From DASUBV01 sp036501025 (GTDB lineage: Bacteria; Actinomycetota; Actinomycetes; Streptosporangiales; Streptosporangiaceae), in assembly GCA_036501025.1 (NCBI GenBank), contig DASYBB010000065.1, positions 4,484 through 68,483 of the forward strand: a stretch of DNA of 64,000 bases, written 5' to 3'. A model generated the notes under the pieces. That model was not told the DNA's origin, did no database searches, and saw nothing but the letters and a program-made list of their open reading frames with translations. Below, one piece after another: positions 26,768 through 37,335 of the stretch. Made by a program: the position numbers and the translations under genes. Numbering within the stretch: position 1 is the first letter of the stretch; each line of letters starts with the position of its first letter.

Positions 26768-27273
26768 GGCGGGCCGCCGCCGGGGAAGCCGAACCCGGTC
26801 AGCAGGTCGGTGAAGCCCATGCCGTGGTAGAGGCGGCGGGCGGGCGAGTTGTCATCCTGGGTGGACAGCACGGCCGTGCGCTCGGCCCGGCCGCCGCTCA
26901 GGGTCAGCAGCAGGCGCTGGCCGATGCCGCGGTGCTGGCATTCCGGCCGGACGTGCACCTCGGCGATCTCCAGCGGGTCGGCCAGCCAGCGCGTGGCCGC
27001 CGCCGCGCCCGAGGCCGCCGTGACGCCCGCGCGGACGACGTCGTGCCACCACTGGCCGGGCATGCCGTGGAAGCCGTAGCTGAACGCCACGGCCTGCGGG
27101 CTGGGCGGGACGGTGACCACGATCGCGCGGAAGCCCGGATGGCCCGCGTGCCGCTCCATGATGGACAGCCGGCCGGGCAGGTGGACCGGGTCCGGCCGCA
27201 TCGCGGCCGCGTAGATGGCGAGCAGCCCGTCCAGATCGGCTAGGAACTCTGTCCGGCTGAGCTCGCGTATCAC
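26707..27273 (-). CDS. GNAT family N-acetyltransferase
   Basis: About 188 aa. The acetyl-CoA site is IAEVHVRPECQHRGIGQRLL (R/QxxGxG/A motif), followed by TAVLSTQDDNSPARRLYHGMGF, the usual beta5-alpha4 segment ending in a Tyr that protonates CoA. I chose GTG 27273 (IRELSRTEFLADLDGLLAIY), with AGGCGA before it; the frame upstream has no coding character. The acceptor substrate is unknown. Tail-to-tail overlap with metF. Confidence 0.8.
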   Translation of the reverse strand: MIRELSRTEFLADLDGLLAIYAAAMRPDPVHLPGRLSIMERHAGHPGFRAIVVTVPPSPQAVAFSYGFHGMPGQWWHDVVRAGVTAASGAAAATRWLADPLEIAEVHVRPECQHRGIGQRLLLTLSGGRAERTAVLSTQDDNSPARRLYHGMGFTDLLTGFGFPGGGPPYAVMGAVLPLRLAPRPSSS

Positions 27274-27356
27274 CGCTTCGCCTGGCACGGCCGCCAGCGT
27301 AGCGGGCCGGGGCGCCCCGGCCGGAGCCGCCCCGGCGCCGCTGCGGCCGGGATGGT

Positions 27357-27379
27357 TTGTCAGACCCCCCTTGTATCTT
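27357..27379 (+). promoter_or_regulatory. Candidate DNA-damage (PafBC/RecA-NDp-type) promoter
   Basis: TTGTCAGAC-N8-TATCTT. The actinobacterial LexA-independent damage promoter is usually given as TTGTCRGTG-N8-TANNNT; here 7 of 9 upstream bases, the exact 8-bp spacing and the -10 all match. TCGAAC, a LexA half-site, follows at 27379-27384 and GTTCGA occurs at 27421-27426, but not at the spacing of a full LexA box. Confidence 0.45.
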
Positions 27380-27388
27380 CGAACGCAG

Positions 27389-27517
27389 ATGCAAAGAGCT
27401 GGACACCGACCCGAATTTAGGTTCGAATATATACGTGGAACCCGGCGGCTCACCCCCCGAGCCGCCAGGCCCGGCCGGGCGCGGCGCGACACGCCGCCCC
27501 GGCCGGGACCGCACTGA
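27389..27517 (+). CDS. Possible small Arg-rich ORF (42 aa)
   Basis: ATG 27389 begins 9 nt after the TATCTT box, so it could be translated from a near-leaderless transcript. The frame codes RPEFRFEYIRGTRRLTPR and then an Arg/Pro-rich end (12 Arg in 42). It stops 15 nt before the HEPN gene. There is no ribosome site and the second half has the composition of random GC-rich DNA, so this may be only the 5' leader of the HEPN transcript. Confidence 0.25.
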   Translation: MQRAGHRPEFRFEYIRGTRRLTPRAARPGRARRDTPPRPGPH

Positions 27518-27532
27518 CGGAGGAGGACGTAA

Positions 27533-27982
27533 ATGAGCGCGATCGCGCAGGTACGGCCGGAACGGCCGAGGTGCCGGGTCTCGCCCTCCGCACTGGCGCT
27601 GATGGCGTCCGCGCGGCGGGGCCTGGCGGCGGCGGAGGACGAGAGCTCAGCCGGGGCGCGGTACGTGGCCGCGCACCTGGCCGCGCTGCGCGCGGCCGCG
27701 GCCGTCGTGGCGGTCAAGGCCGAGCCGGCCGGCGCCCGGCGCAAGCGTCCGCAGAGCGTCTGGGAACTGCTCCCGCGGGTGGAGCCGGCGCTGGCCGAGT
27801 GGGCCGCGTTCTTCGCGGCGGGCGCCGGCAAGCGGGCCGCGGCCGAGGCCGGGATGCTGCGGGCGGTGTCCGTGCACGAGGCGGACGACCTGCTCCGCGA
27901 CGCGGGCACGTTCGTCGGGCTGGCCGAGAGCGCGCTCGGCATCCCCGCGCAGGAGGTCCTGCCGCTCGCCTCCGCGGGCTAG
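27533..27982 (+). CDS. HEPN domain-containing protein, SAV_6107 family
   Basis: 149-aa all-helical protein. Characteristic block: SPSALALMASARRGLAAAED, ARYVAAHLAALRAAAAVVAV, RKRPQSVWELLPRVEPALAEWAAFFAAGA, and HEADDLLRDAGTFVGLAE. I recognise this as the actinobacterial SAV_6107 HEPN family. The canonical RNase RX4-6H motif is not evident and no MNT nucleotidyltransferase partner is adjacent, so a toxin role is not supported. GGAGGAGG precedes the ATG. The upstream promoter suggests damage-inducible expression. Confidence 0.85.
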   Translation: MSAIAQVRPERPRCRVSPSALALMASARRGLAAAEDESSAGARYVAAHLAALRAAAAVVAVKAEPAGARRKRPQSVWELLPRVEPALAEWAAFFAAGAGKRAAAEAGMLRAVSVHEADDLLRDAGTFVGLAESALGIPAQEVLPLASAG

Positions 27983-28034
27983 CGGGCCGAGGCCAGGGGG
28001 CCGGCGGCCAGCCCGCGGAGGGCGAGCTGAGCTG

Positions 28035-28529
28035 CTAGAACGTGTCGATGGCCCCGCGGGCGTCGGAGTCCAGGATGCCCCAGCTGATCAGTTCCTCGGT
28101 GAGGTCAGACGGCGACCGGTCGTAGATCACGGCCAGCGACCGCAGGTCCTCCTGGCGGATCGACAGCACGCGCCCGTTGTAGTCGCCGCGCTGGCTCTGG
28201 ATCGTCGCCACGTAGCGGGCCAGCGGGCCGGCCTTCTCCTTGGGCAGCTGAGCCATCCGCTCCAGGTCGATCACGAGCTTCGGCGAGGGGGCCAGCAGCG
28301 TCGGCAGCACGTCCCCGGGCAGCAGCTCGGAGACCGGGACGCCGTAGAACTCGGCCAGCTCGGCCAGCTTCTGCACGGTCACGGAGCGGTCCCCGCGCTC
28401 GTACGAGCCCACGACGACCGCCTTCCAGCGGCCGCGCGACTTCTCCTCCACGCCATGCAGCGAAAGCCCCTGCTGGGTGCGAATGGCGCGCAGCCTCGCG
28501 CCGAGGGTCTTGGCGTAATCAGATGGCAT
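28035..28529 (-). CDS. bldD: Developmental regulator BldD (c-di-GMP-responsive repressor)
   Basis: Master repressor of sporulation genes in actinomycetes; dimerises through tetrameric cyclic di-GMP. N-terminal XRE helix-turn-helix: GARLRAIRTQQGLSLHGVEE, GRWKAVVVGSYERGDRSVTV. C-terminal signal domain: the c-di-GMP signature RGD-X8-RQxD is present as RGD-YNGRVLSI-RQED, with Glu where S. coelicolor has Asp, and LISWGILDSDARGAI closes the fold. 164 aa. A promoter with good -35 and -10 boxes lies upstream, with a near-consensus BldD box just downstream of the -10, so it should repress itself. Confidence 0.96.
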   Translation of the reverse strand: MPSDYAKTLGARLRAIRTQQGLSLHGVEEKSRGRWKAVVVGSYERGDRSVTVQKLAELAEFYGVPVSELLPGDVLPTLLAPSPKLVIDLERMAQLPKEKAGPLARYVATIQSQRGDYNGRVLSIRQEDLRSLAVIYDRSPSDLTEELISWGILDSDARGAIDTF

Positions 28530-28570
28530 GGTACTTGGCCCCCTGGCCTGAAGGTTGCTGATGGTGGTGG

Positions 28571-28583
28571 TTACGCACAGTGA
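28571..28583. promoter_or_regulatory. BldD box in the bldD promoter
   Basis: TTACGCACAGTGA matches the published pseudopalindrome tnACnc(A/T)gnGTna at 12 of 13 positions in either direction. It starts at the last base of the bldD -10 box and covers the initial transcribed region, as expected for autorepression. Confidence 0.6.
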
Positions 28584-28611
28584 CGGTAGGCCGCCGGAAG
28601 CACCAGGTCAA
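28583..28611 (-). promoter_or_regulatory. bldD promoter
   Basis: On the minus strand, -35 TTGACC (28606-28611), a 17-bp spacer, and -10 TACCGT (28583-28588), close to the principal sigma-factor consensus. The transcript would start near 28576 and have a leader of about 46 nt. Confidence 0.65.
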
Positions 28612-28782
28612 GCCGAATGCCAAAAAGCGGATGAACTTACGCGCGTCGGCGCATCCTAGCGCGATCGGCGCCGGCCGCCCCGCGCCCGGCGGCAAGCCCT
28701 GTGCTACTTGGTGTTTCGGCGTGCTGACGGGCTGTTCCGGTGCCCGGGCAAGACCCGTATTTCCGCACAAAAGACCACTGTA

Positions 28783-28798
28783 TGTGACAGAGATCACT
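28783..28798. promoter_or_regulatory. CRP/GlxR-type palindrome
   Basis: TGTGA-CAGAGA-TCACT, one base from the CRP consensus TGTGA-N6-TCACA. It lies about 145 bp upstream of the pyr -10 candidate and 200 bp upstream of the bldD promoter. Which gene it serves is open. Confidence 0.45.
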
Positions 28799-28959
28799 TC
28801 TTGTTACGCCCTGTGCACTGTGGCGGAGATCCCCCATCGGCGCGCGGCCCCGGCGCCGGCGCGCCGTCCCAAAGACCCGGCCCGGCCCCGGTCTGGGGTG
28901 GCTGGCGCGGAAAACGCGTTCTGCCTGGTACGGTGAGTCCGGCCTGACGTCCTTTAAGG

Positions 28960-28986
28960 CCCGTCCAGAGAGGCGGGAAAGGAGGT
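28960..28986 (+). promoter_or_regulatory. PyrR-binding loop next to the pyrR ribosome site
   Basis: CCCGTCCAGAGAGGCGGG (28960-28977) contains the conserved PyrR-recognition core UCCAGAGAGGC with flanking bases able to close a short stem. It is followed at once by AAAGGAGGT (28978-28986) and the ATG at 28995. With no terminator after it, binding of PyrR plus UMP would block translation, as described for mycobacteria. Confidence 0.75.
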
Positions 28987-28994
28987 CCGAAGTT

Positions 28995-29582
28995 ATGCAT
29001 GCACCGGCTCCCGCTCCAGGCCCGGCCGACGCCAAGACCGTCCTGCACGCGGCGGAGATCCGCCGGGCACTGACCCGGATCGCGCACGAGATCCTGGAGC
29101 GCACCGACGGCGCCCGCGACGTGGTGCTGCTCGGCATCCCGACCCGGGGCGTGGCCCTGGCCCGGCGGCTGTCCGACCGGCTGGCCCAGGTGGAGGACCA
29201 CGCGGCCCCGGCCGGCTCCCTCGACATCACCATGTACCGCGACGACCTGCGGCTGCGCCCGGCCCGGGCGCTCGGCCACACCGAGGTGCCGCCGCCCGGC
29301 ATCGACGGGCGGATCGTGGTCCTGGTCGACGACGTCCTGTACTCCGGCCGGACCGTGCGGGCCGCCCTGGACGCCCTGGGCGACCTCGGCCGGCCGCGCG
29401 CGGTCCAGCTCGCGGTCCTGGTCGACCGCGGCCACCGGGAGCTGCCGATCCGCGCGGACTACGTGGGCAAGAACCTGCCGACCTCCCAGCGCGAGATGGT
29501 GAAGGTGCTGCTGGAGGAAGTCGACGGGCAGGACGCCGTCCTGCTCAGCGAGACGGCACCCGGCGACGGGCGGCGCCCGTGA
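28995..29582 (+). CDS. pyrR: Bifunctional pyr operon regulator / uracil phosphoribosyltransferase PyrR
   Basis: RNA-binding repressor of pyrimidine synthesis with side UPRTase activity. The PRPP loop is VVLVDDVLYSGRTVRAALDAL; ALTRIAHEILERTDG and GIPTRGVALARRLSDRL are the N-terminal helix and hood regions, and YVGKNLPTSQREMVKV is the family's C-terminal signature. 195 aa. First gene of the operon, directly behind its own binding loop. GTGA overlap couples it to pyrB. Confidence 0.96.
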   Translation: MHAPAPAPGPADAKTVLHAAEIRRALTRIAHEILERTDGARDVVLLGIPTRGVALARRLSDRLAQVEDHAAPAGSLDITMYRDDLRLRPARALGHTEVPPPGIDGRIVVLVDDVLYSGRTVRAALDALGDLGRPRAVQLAVLVDRGHRELPIRADYVGKNLPTSQREMVKVLLEEVDGQDAVLLSETAPGDGRRP

Positions 29583-30502
29583 ACCGCCACCTGCTGTCGG
29601 CGGCCGACCTCAGCCGCGACGACGCCCTGCTGATCCTGGATACCGCCGAGGAACTGGCCCAGCTGGCCGACCGCCCGATCCGCAAGCTGCCCACCCTGCG
29701 CGGCCGGACCGTGGTCAACCTGTTCTACGAGGACTCGACCCGGACCCGGATCTCGTTCGAGGCGGCGGCCAAGCGGCTGTCCGCCGACGTGATCACGTTC
29801 TCGGCCAAGGGCTCGAGCGTGGCCAAGGGCGAGAGCCTGAAGGACACCGCGCTGACCCTGGAGGCCATGGGCGCCGACGCGGTCGTGGTCCGGCACAGCG
29901 CGTCGGGCGCGCCGCACCGGCTGGCCGGCTGGCTGGCGGGCAGCGTGGTGAACGCGGGCGACGGCGCCCACGAGCATCCGACCCAGGCCCTGCTGGACGC
30001 GTTCACCATGCGGCGCCGGCTCGGCCGGCTGGAGGGGCTGCGGGTCGCCATCGTCGGTGATGTCCTGCACAGCCGGGTGGCCCGGTCGAACGTGCGGCTG
30101 CTGCACACCCTCGGCGCCGACGTCACGCTGGTCGCCCCGCCGACCCTGCTCCCGGTCGCGGTCGGGGCCTGGCCGTGCGAGGTCGGCTACGACCTGGACG
30201 CGGCCCTGCCCAAGGCGGACGTGGTGATGATGCTGCGGGTCCAGCAGGAGCGGATGAACGCCGCCTACTTCCCCACGGTGCGCGAGTACAGCCGCCGTTA
30301 CGGCCTGGACGGGGGCCGCATGGCCACGCTGCCCGAGCACGCCATCGTGATGCATCCCGGCCCGATGAACCGGGGCGTGGAGATCGCCGCCGACGTCGCC
30401 GACTCGGTCCGCTCGACGATCGTGGAGCAGGTCACCAACGGCGTCAGCGTGCGGATGGCCGTCCTGTACCTGCTGCTCGGCGGATCGGAGGCCCAGCGAT
30501 GA
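29579..30502 (+). CDS. pyrB: Aspartate carbamoyltransferase catalytic subunit
   Basis: Condenses carbamoyl phosphate with aspartate, the committed step of UMP synthesis. Carbamoyl-phosphate site FYEDSTRTRISFE, the 80s-loop Ser-Lys (FSAKGSSVAKGESLKDT), HEHPTQALLDAFTM, and the aspartate site HPGPMNRGVEIA. 307 aa. No pyrI regulatory chain is nearby, as usual in actinobacteria. GTG start overlaps the pyrR stop (GTGA); it overlaps pyrC by ATGA. Confidence 0.96.
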   Translation: MNRHLLSAADLSRDDALLILDTAEELAQLADRPIRKLPTLRGRTVVNLFYEDSTRTRISFEAAAKRLSADVITFSAKGSSVAKGESLKDTALTLEAMGADAVVVRHSASGAPHRLAGWLAGSVVNAGDGAHEHPTQALLDAFTMRRRLGRLEGLRVAIVGDVLHSRVARSNVRLLHTLGADVTLVAPPTLLPVAVGAWPCEVGYDLDAALPKADVVMMLRVQQERMNAAYFPTVREYSRRYGLDGGRMATLPEHAIVMHPGPMNRGVEIAADVADSVRSTIVEQVTNGVSVRMAVLYLLLGGSEAQR

Positions 30503-31827
30503 GCGCGGACGAGACCACCGGCCCGGCCTGGCTGATCCGGGGCGCGGCGCCCCTCGGCGGCCCGCCGGCCGACCTCCTGCTGGCCGGCGGCATCATCGCC
30601 GAGGTCGGCCCCGGCCTGAGCGCCCCGCCCGGCGCGCAGGTGCTCGACGCGGGCGGCCTCATCGTCCTGCCGGGCCTGGTCGACCTGCACACCCACCTGC
30701 GCGAGCCGGGCCGGGAGGACGCCGAGACGGTCGAGACCGGCACGGCCGCCGCGGCCGCCGGCGGCTACACCGCGGTACACGCGATGGCCAACACCGACCC
30801 GGTCGCCGACACCGCCGGGGTGGTCGAGCAGATCTGGCGGCTCGGCCGCCGGGCGGGCCGGTGCGACGTCCGGCCGGTCGGCGCCGTCACCACCGCGCTG
30901 GGCGGCAGCCGCCTGGCCGAGCTGGGCGCGATGGCCGACTCGCCGGCCCGGGTCCGGGTCTTCTCCGACGACGGCCGGTGCGTGTCCGACGCGGTGCTGA
31001 TGCGCCGGGCGCTGGAGTACGTGAAGGCGTTCGGCGGCGTGATCGCCCAGCACGCCCAGGAGCCGCGGCTCACCGACGGCGCCCAGGTCAACGAGGGCGA
31101 GATGTCCGGCCAGCTCGGCCTGGCGGGCTGGCCGGCGGTGGCCGAGGAGGCCATCATCGCGCGGGACTGCCTGCTGGCCGCCCACGTCGGCTCGGCGCTG
31201 CACGTCTGCCACGTGTCCACGGCCGGCTCGGTCGAGATCATCCGCTGGGCCAAGTCGAAGGGCTGGCGGGTCACCGCCGAGGTCACCCCGCACCACCTGC
31301 TGCTCACCGACGGCCTGGCCGCGGGCTATGACCCGATCTACAAGGTGAACCCGCCGCTGCGCACCGCGGCCGACGTCGACGCGCTGCGGGCCGGCCTGGC
31401 CGACGGGACCATCGACTGCGTGGCCACCGACCACGCGCCGCACCCGCAGGAGGACAAGGAGACCGAGTGGCAGGCGGCCGCGTTCGGGATGACCGGCCTG
31501 GAGACCGCGCTGCGGGTGGTGCAGGAGGCAATGGTGGAGACCGGCCTGCTCGACTGGGCCGGGGTGGCCGACCGGATGTCGGCCCGCCCGGCCGCCATCG
31601 GCCGCCTGGACGGCAACGGCGCCGAGCTGCACGGCCGCCCGCTCGCGGCCGGGTCGCCGGCCAACCTGGTCCTGCATGACCCGGCGCCGCGCGAGGCCGT
31701 CGACCCCCGCGCGCACGCCTCCCGCAGCCGGAACTCGCCGTTCGCGGGCATGACCCTGCCCGGCCGGGTCGTCGCGACCTTCCTGCGCGGCACCCCCACG
31801 GTCCTGGACGGAAAGCTGGCCCGATGA
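30499..31827 (+). CDS. pyrC: Dihydroorotase (type I)
   Basis: Cyclises carbamoyl aspartate to dihydroorotate in a metal-dependent amidohydrolase barrel. LPGLVDLHTHLREPGRED carries the first metal His pair; MANTDPVAD, VFSDDGRCVSD (Asp in place of a carboxylated Lys, typical of type I), AQHAQEP, CHVSTAGSVEI and DCVATDHAPHPQEDK follow. 442 aa. ATG 30499 forms an ATGA overlap with pyrB; another ATGA leads into carA. Confidence 0.95.
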   Translation: MSADETTGPAWLIRGAAPLGGPPADLLLAGGIIAEVGPGLSAPPGAQVLDAGGLIVLPGLVDLHTHLREPGREDAETVETGTAAAAAGGYTAVHAMANTDPVADTAGVVEQIWRLGRRAGRCDVRPVGAVTTALGGSRLAELGAMADSPARVRVFSDDGRCVSDAVLMRRALEYVKAFGGVIAQHAQEPRLTDGAQVNEGEMSGQLGLAGWPAVAEEAIIARDCLLAAHVGSALHVCHVSTAGSVEIIRWAKSKGWRVTAEVTPHHLLLTDGLAAGYDPIYKVNPPLRTAADVDALRAGLADGTIDCVATDHAPHPQEDKETEWQAAAFGMTGLETALRVVQEAMVETGLLDWAGVADRMSARPAAIGRLDGNGAELHGRPLAAGSPANLVLHDPAPREAVDPRAHASRSRNSPFAGMTLPGRVVATFLRGTPTVLDGKLAR

Positions 31828-32991
31828 CGAGCACGCACGACGACCCCCGCGCGGCCCTCCTGGTCCTGGAGGACGGCGTCACGTTCCGCGGCACCGCCTT
31901 CGGCGCCGCGGGCGAGAGCTTCGGGGAGATGGTCTTCAACACCGGCATGACCGGCTACCAGGAGACCCTGACCGACCCGTCTTACTGCGGCCAGATCGTG
32001 GCCATGACGGCGCCGCACATCGGCAACACGGGCATCAACGACGAGGACGGCGAGTCGCGCCGGATGTGGGTGCGCGGCTACGTCGTGCGCGAGCCCGCCC
32101 GGCTGGCCTCCAGCTGGCGCGCCGCGCGCAGCCTGGACGACGAGCTGCGCGCCCAGAACGTCACCGCCATCGCCATCGGCGGCACCCGGGTGCTGACCCG
32201 GCACCTGCGCGACAAGGGCGCGATGCGGGCCGGGATCAGCACCACCGAGGCCGACCCGGCCGCGCTGCTGCGCCGGGTCCGCGACAGCCCGGTGATGGCC
32301 GGCGCCGACCTGGCCCGCGAGGTGAGCACGGCCGAGCCCTACACGGTCGCGCCCCCGCCCGGCACGCCGGTCCGGTTCAGGGTCGCCGCGGTCGACCTCG
32401 GCATCAAGGCGTCCACCCCGCGCTACCTGGCCGGGCTGGGCTGCGAGGTGCGGATCCTGCCCGCCACGACCACCGCCGAGCAGATCAGGGCCGAGCAGCC
32501 CGACGGCGTGTTCTTCGCCAACGGGCCCGGCGACCCCGCCGCCCTGGACTACGCGGTCGACGCCATGCGCGGCGTGCTGGCCGCCGGCCTGCCGACATTC
32601 GGCATCTGCCTGGGCAGCCAGGTCATGGGCCGGGCACTGGGCCTGCCGACCTACAAGCTGCGGTTCGGGCACCGCGGGGTGAACCAGCCCGTGCAGGACC
32701 TGCGCACCGGCCGGGTCGAGATCACCAGCCACAACCACGGCTTCGCCGTCGCCCTGCCGCCCGGCGCGGCACCCGGCACCCGGCCGCGCGCCATCCAGTT
32801 CGACACCCCGTTCGGCCACGCCGAGATCACCCACGTCAACCTCAACGACGGCGTCGTGGAGGGCCTGCGGCTGCTCGACGCGCCCGCCTTCACGGTCCAG
32901 TACCACCCGGAGGCGGCGCCCGGCCCGCACGACGCCACCGGCCTGTTCGCCCAGTTCTGCGCACTGATGGAAGCGGCCCGGGGGAGGCAGC

Positions 32992-33005
<14 letters not shown>
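31824..33005 (+). CDS. carA: Carbamoyl-phosphate synthase small (glutaminase) subunit
   Basis: Releases ammonia from glutamine and channels it to CarB for carbamoyl phosphate used in UMP and arginine synthesis. N-terminal CarA domain FNTGMTGYQETLTDPSY, then a class I amidotransferase domain with FFANGPGDPAALDYA, the Cys nucleophile in FGICLGSQVMGRALG, SHNHGFAVAL, and the His/Glu pair in VQYHPEAAPGPHD. The residue after GICLG is Ser where many proteins have His or Asn. 393 aa. Confidence 0.96.
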
Positions 33006-36309
<3,304 letters not shown>

Positions 36310-36315
36310 GTACCA

Positions 36316-37335
36316 GTGAGTCATAGTGAAGCCGAGGTCGCCGCCGGGCCCGTGCAGGTGCGCGGGACGGTGCTGACCGTCCGCCGGGTCGACGCGTACT
36401 ACGCGATGACCGTCGTGGCGCCGGGCATCGCCGCGCGCTTCAAGCCCGGCCAGTTCGTGGCCCTGGCGGTGGGCGGCGACGACACGTCGATGCTGCTGCG
36501 GCGGGCGTTCTCGATCCACGACGTCCGCCCCGACCACGGCGGCACCGTCGAGTTCGTGTTCGCGGTGCACGGCCGCGGCACCCAGTGGCTGGCCGAGCGG
36601 CGCGGCCGGGACGTGCTGGACATCACCGGCCCGCTGGGACGCCCGTTCCCGGTGCCCCGCGACCCGGCCAGCTGCCTGCTGGTCGGCGGCGGCTACGGCA
36701 GCGCGCCGCTGTTCGCCCTGGCCACCCGGCTGCGCGAGCGCCGCTGCACGGTCGACTTCCTGATCGGGGCGGCCACCGGCGACCGGGTGTTCGGCGCGCT
36801 GACCGCGCGGCGGACCGGGCGCAGCGCCACCATCACCACCGAGGACGGGTCGCTCGGCGCGCGCGGGCTGGTGACCGACATGCTCGGCCAGGTCATCCAC
36901 GAGGCGCGCACCGACGTCATCTACGCCTGCGGGCCGATGCCGATGCTGCGGCAGGTCACCGCCCTGGCCGGCCGGTACGACATCCCGGTCCAGGCCTGCG
37001 TCGAGGAGTCGATGGCGTGCGGGATCGGCGTCTGCATGACCTGCGTCCTGCCGGTGACGGGCAGCGACGGGATCACCCGGATGGTCCGGTCCTGCGTGGA
37101 CGGGCCGGTGTTCCGGGGCGAGCAGGTGCGCTGGGACGACGTGGGCACGATCCCGTTCGGCGCGTTCGGCGCGCCGGGCTGGGAGCCCCGGTCCCGCCGG
37201 GCCGCTGCGGCCGGCGAGGCGGTGCCCGGCCGCGCCGCCGCCGCGCCGCCGCGCCGGACGCCCGGCGGCAGCGGCCACCAGCCGGGCGCGGGCGGCCCCG
37301 GGCCGGCCGCCGGCGGGCGGCGGCGCCATGACTGA
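36316..37335 (+). CDS. pyrK: Dihydroorotate dehydrogenase electron-transfer subunit PyrK
   Basis: FAD and [2Fe-2S] subunit that passes electrons from class 1B PyrD to NAD+. RRAFSIHDVRP binds FAD, LLVGGGYGSAPLFALA is the nucleotide fold, and the cluster ligands are in CVEESMACGIGVCMTCVLPV plus a later RSCVDGPVF Cys. Core ends near residue 275; the last 60 residues are an Arg/Ala/Gly/Pro-rich tail absent from textbook PyrK. GTG 36316 is the only start in frame after the carB stop. It overlaps pyrD by 8 nt. Confidence 0.92.
   Translation: MSHSEAEVAAGPVQVRGTVLTVRRVDAYYAMTVVAPGIAARFKPGQFVALAVGGDDTSMLLRRAFSIHDVRPDHGGTVEFVFAVHGRGTQWLAERRGRDVLDITGPLGRPFPVPRDPASCLLVGGGYGSAPLFALATRLRERRCTVDFLIGAATGDRVFGALTARRTGRSATITTEDGSLGARGLVTDMLGQVIHEARTDVIYACGPMPMLRQVTALAGRYDIPVQACVEESMACGIGVCMTCVLPVTGSDGITRMVRSCVDGPVFRGEQVRWDDVGTIPFGAFGAPGWEPRSRRAAAAGEAVPGRAAAAPPRRTPGGSGHQPGAGGPGPAAGGRRRHD

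Larger units (their letters stand above)
28530..28994. other. 465-bp divergent regulatory region between bldD and pyrR
   Basis: No protein gene is supported here. It holds the bldD promoter and BldD box (28571-28611), a CRP-like palindrome (28783-28798), a -10 candidate for the pyr operon (TACGGT, 28929-28934) and the PyrR-binding loop next to the pyrR ribosome site. The middle part, 28620-28780, shows nothing I can name. Confidence 0.7.

Noticed and set aside
27378..27427. A LexA (SOS) box
   Set aside because: TCGAAC and GTTCGA both occur but 36 bp apart, not separated by 4 bp as the operator requires.
27533..27982. A HEPN-MNT toxin-antitoxin pair
   Set aside because: No MNT gene nearby and the HEPN protein lacks a clear RNase motif.
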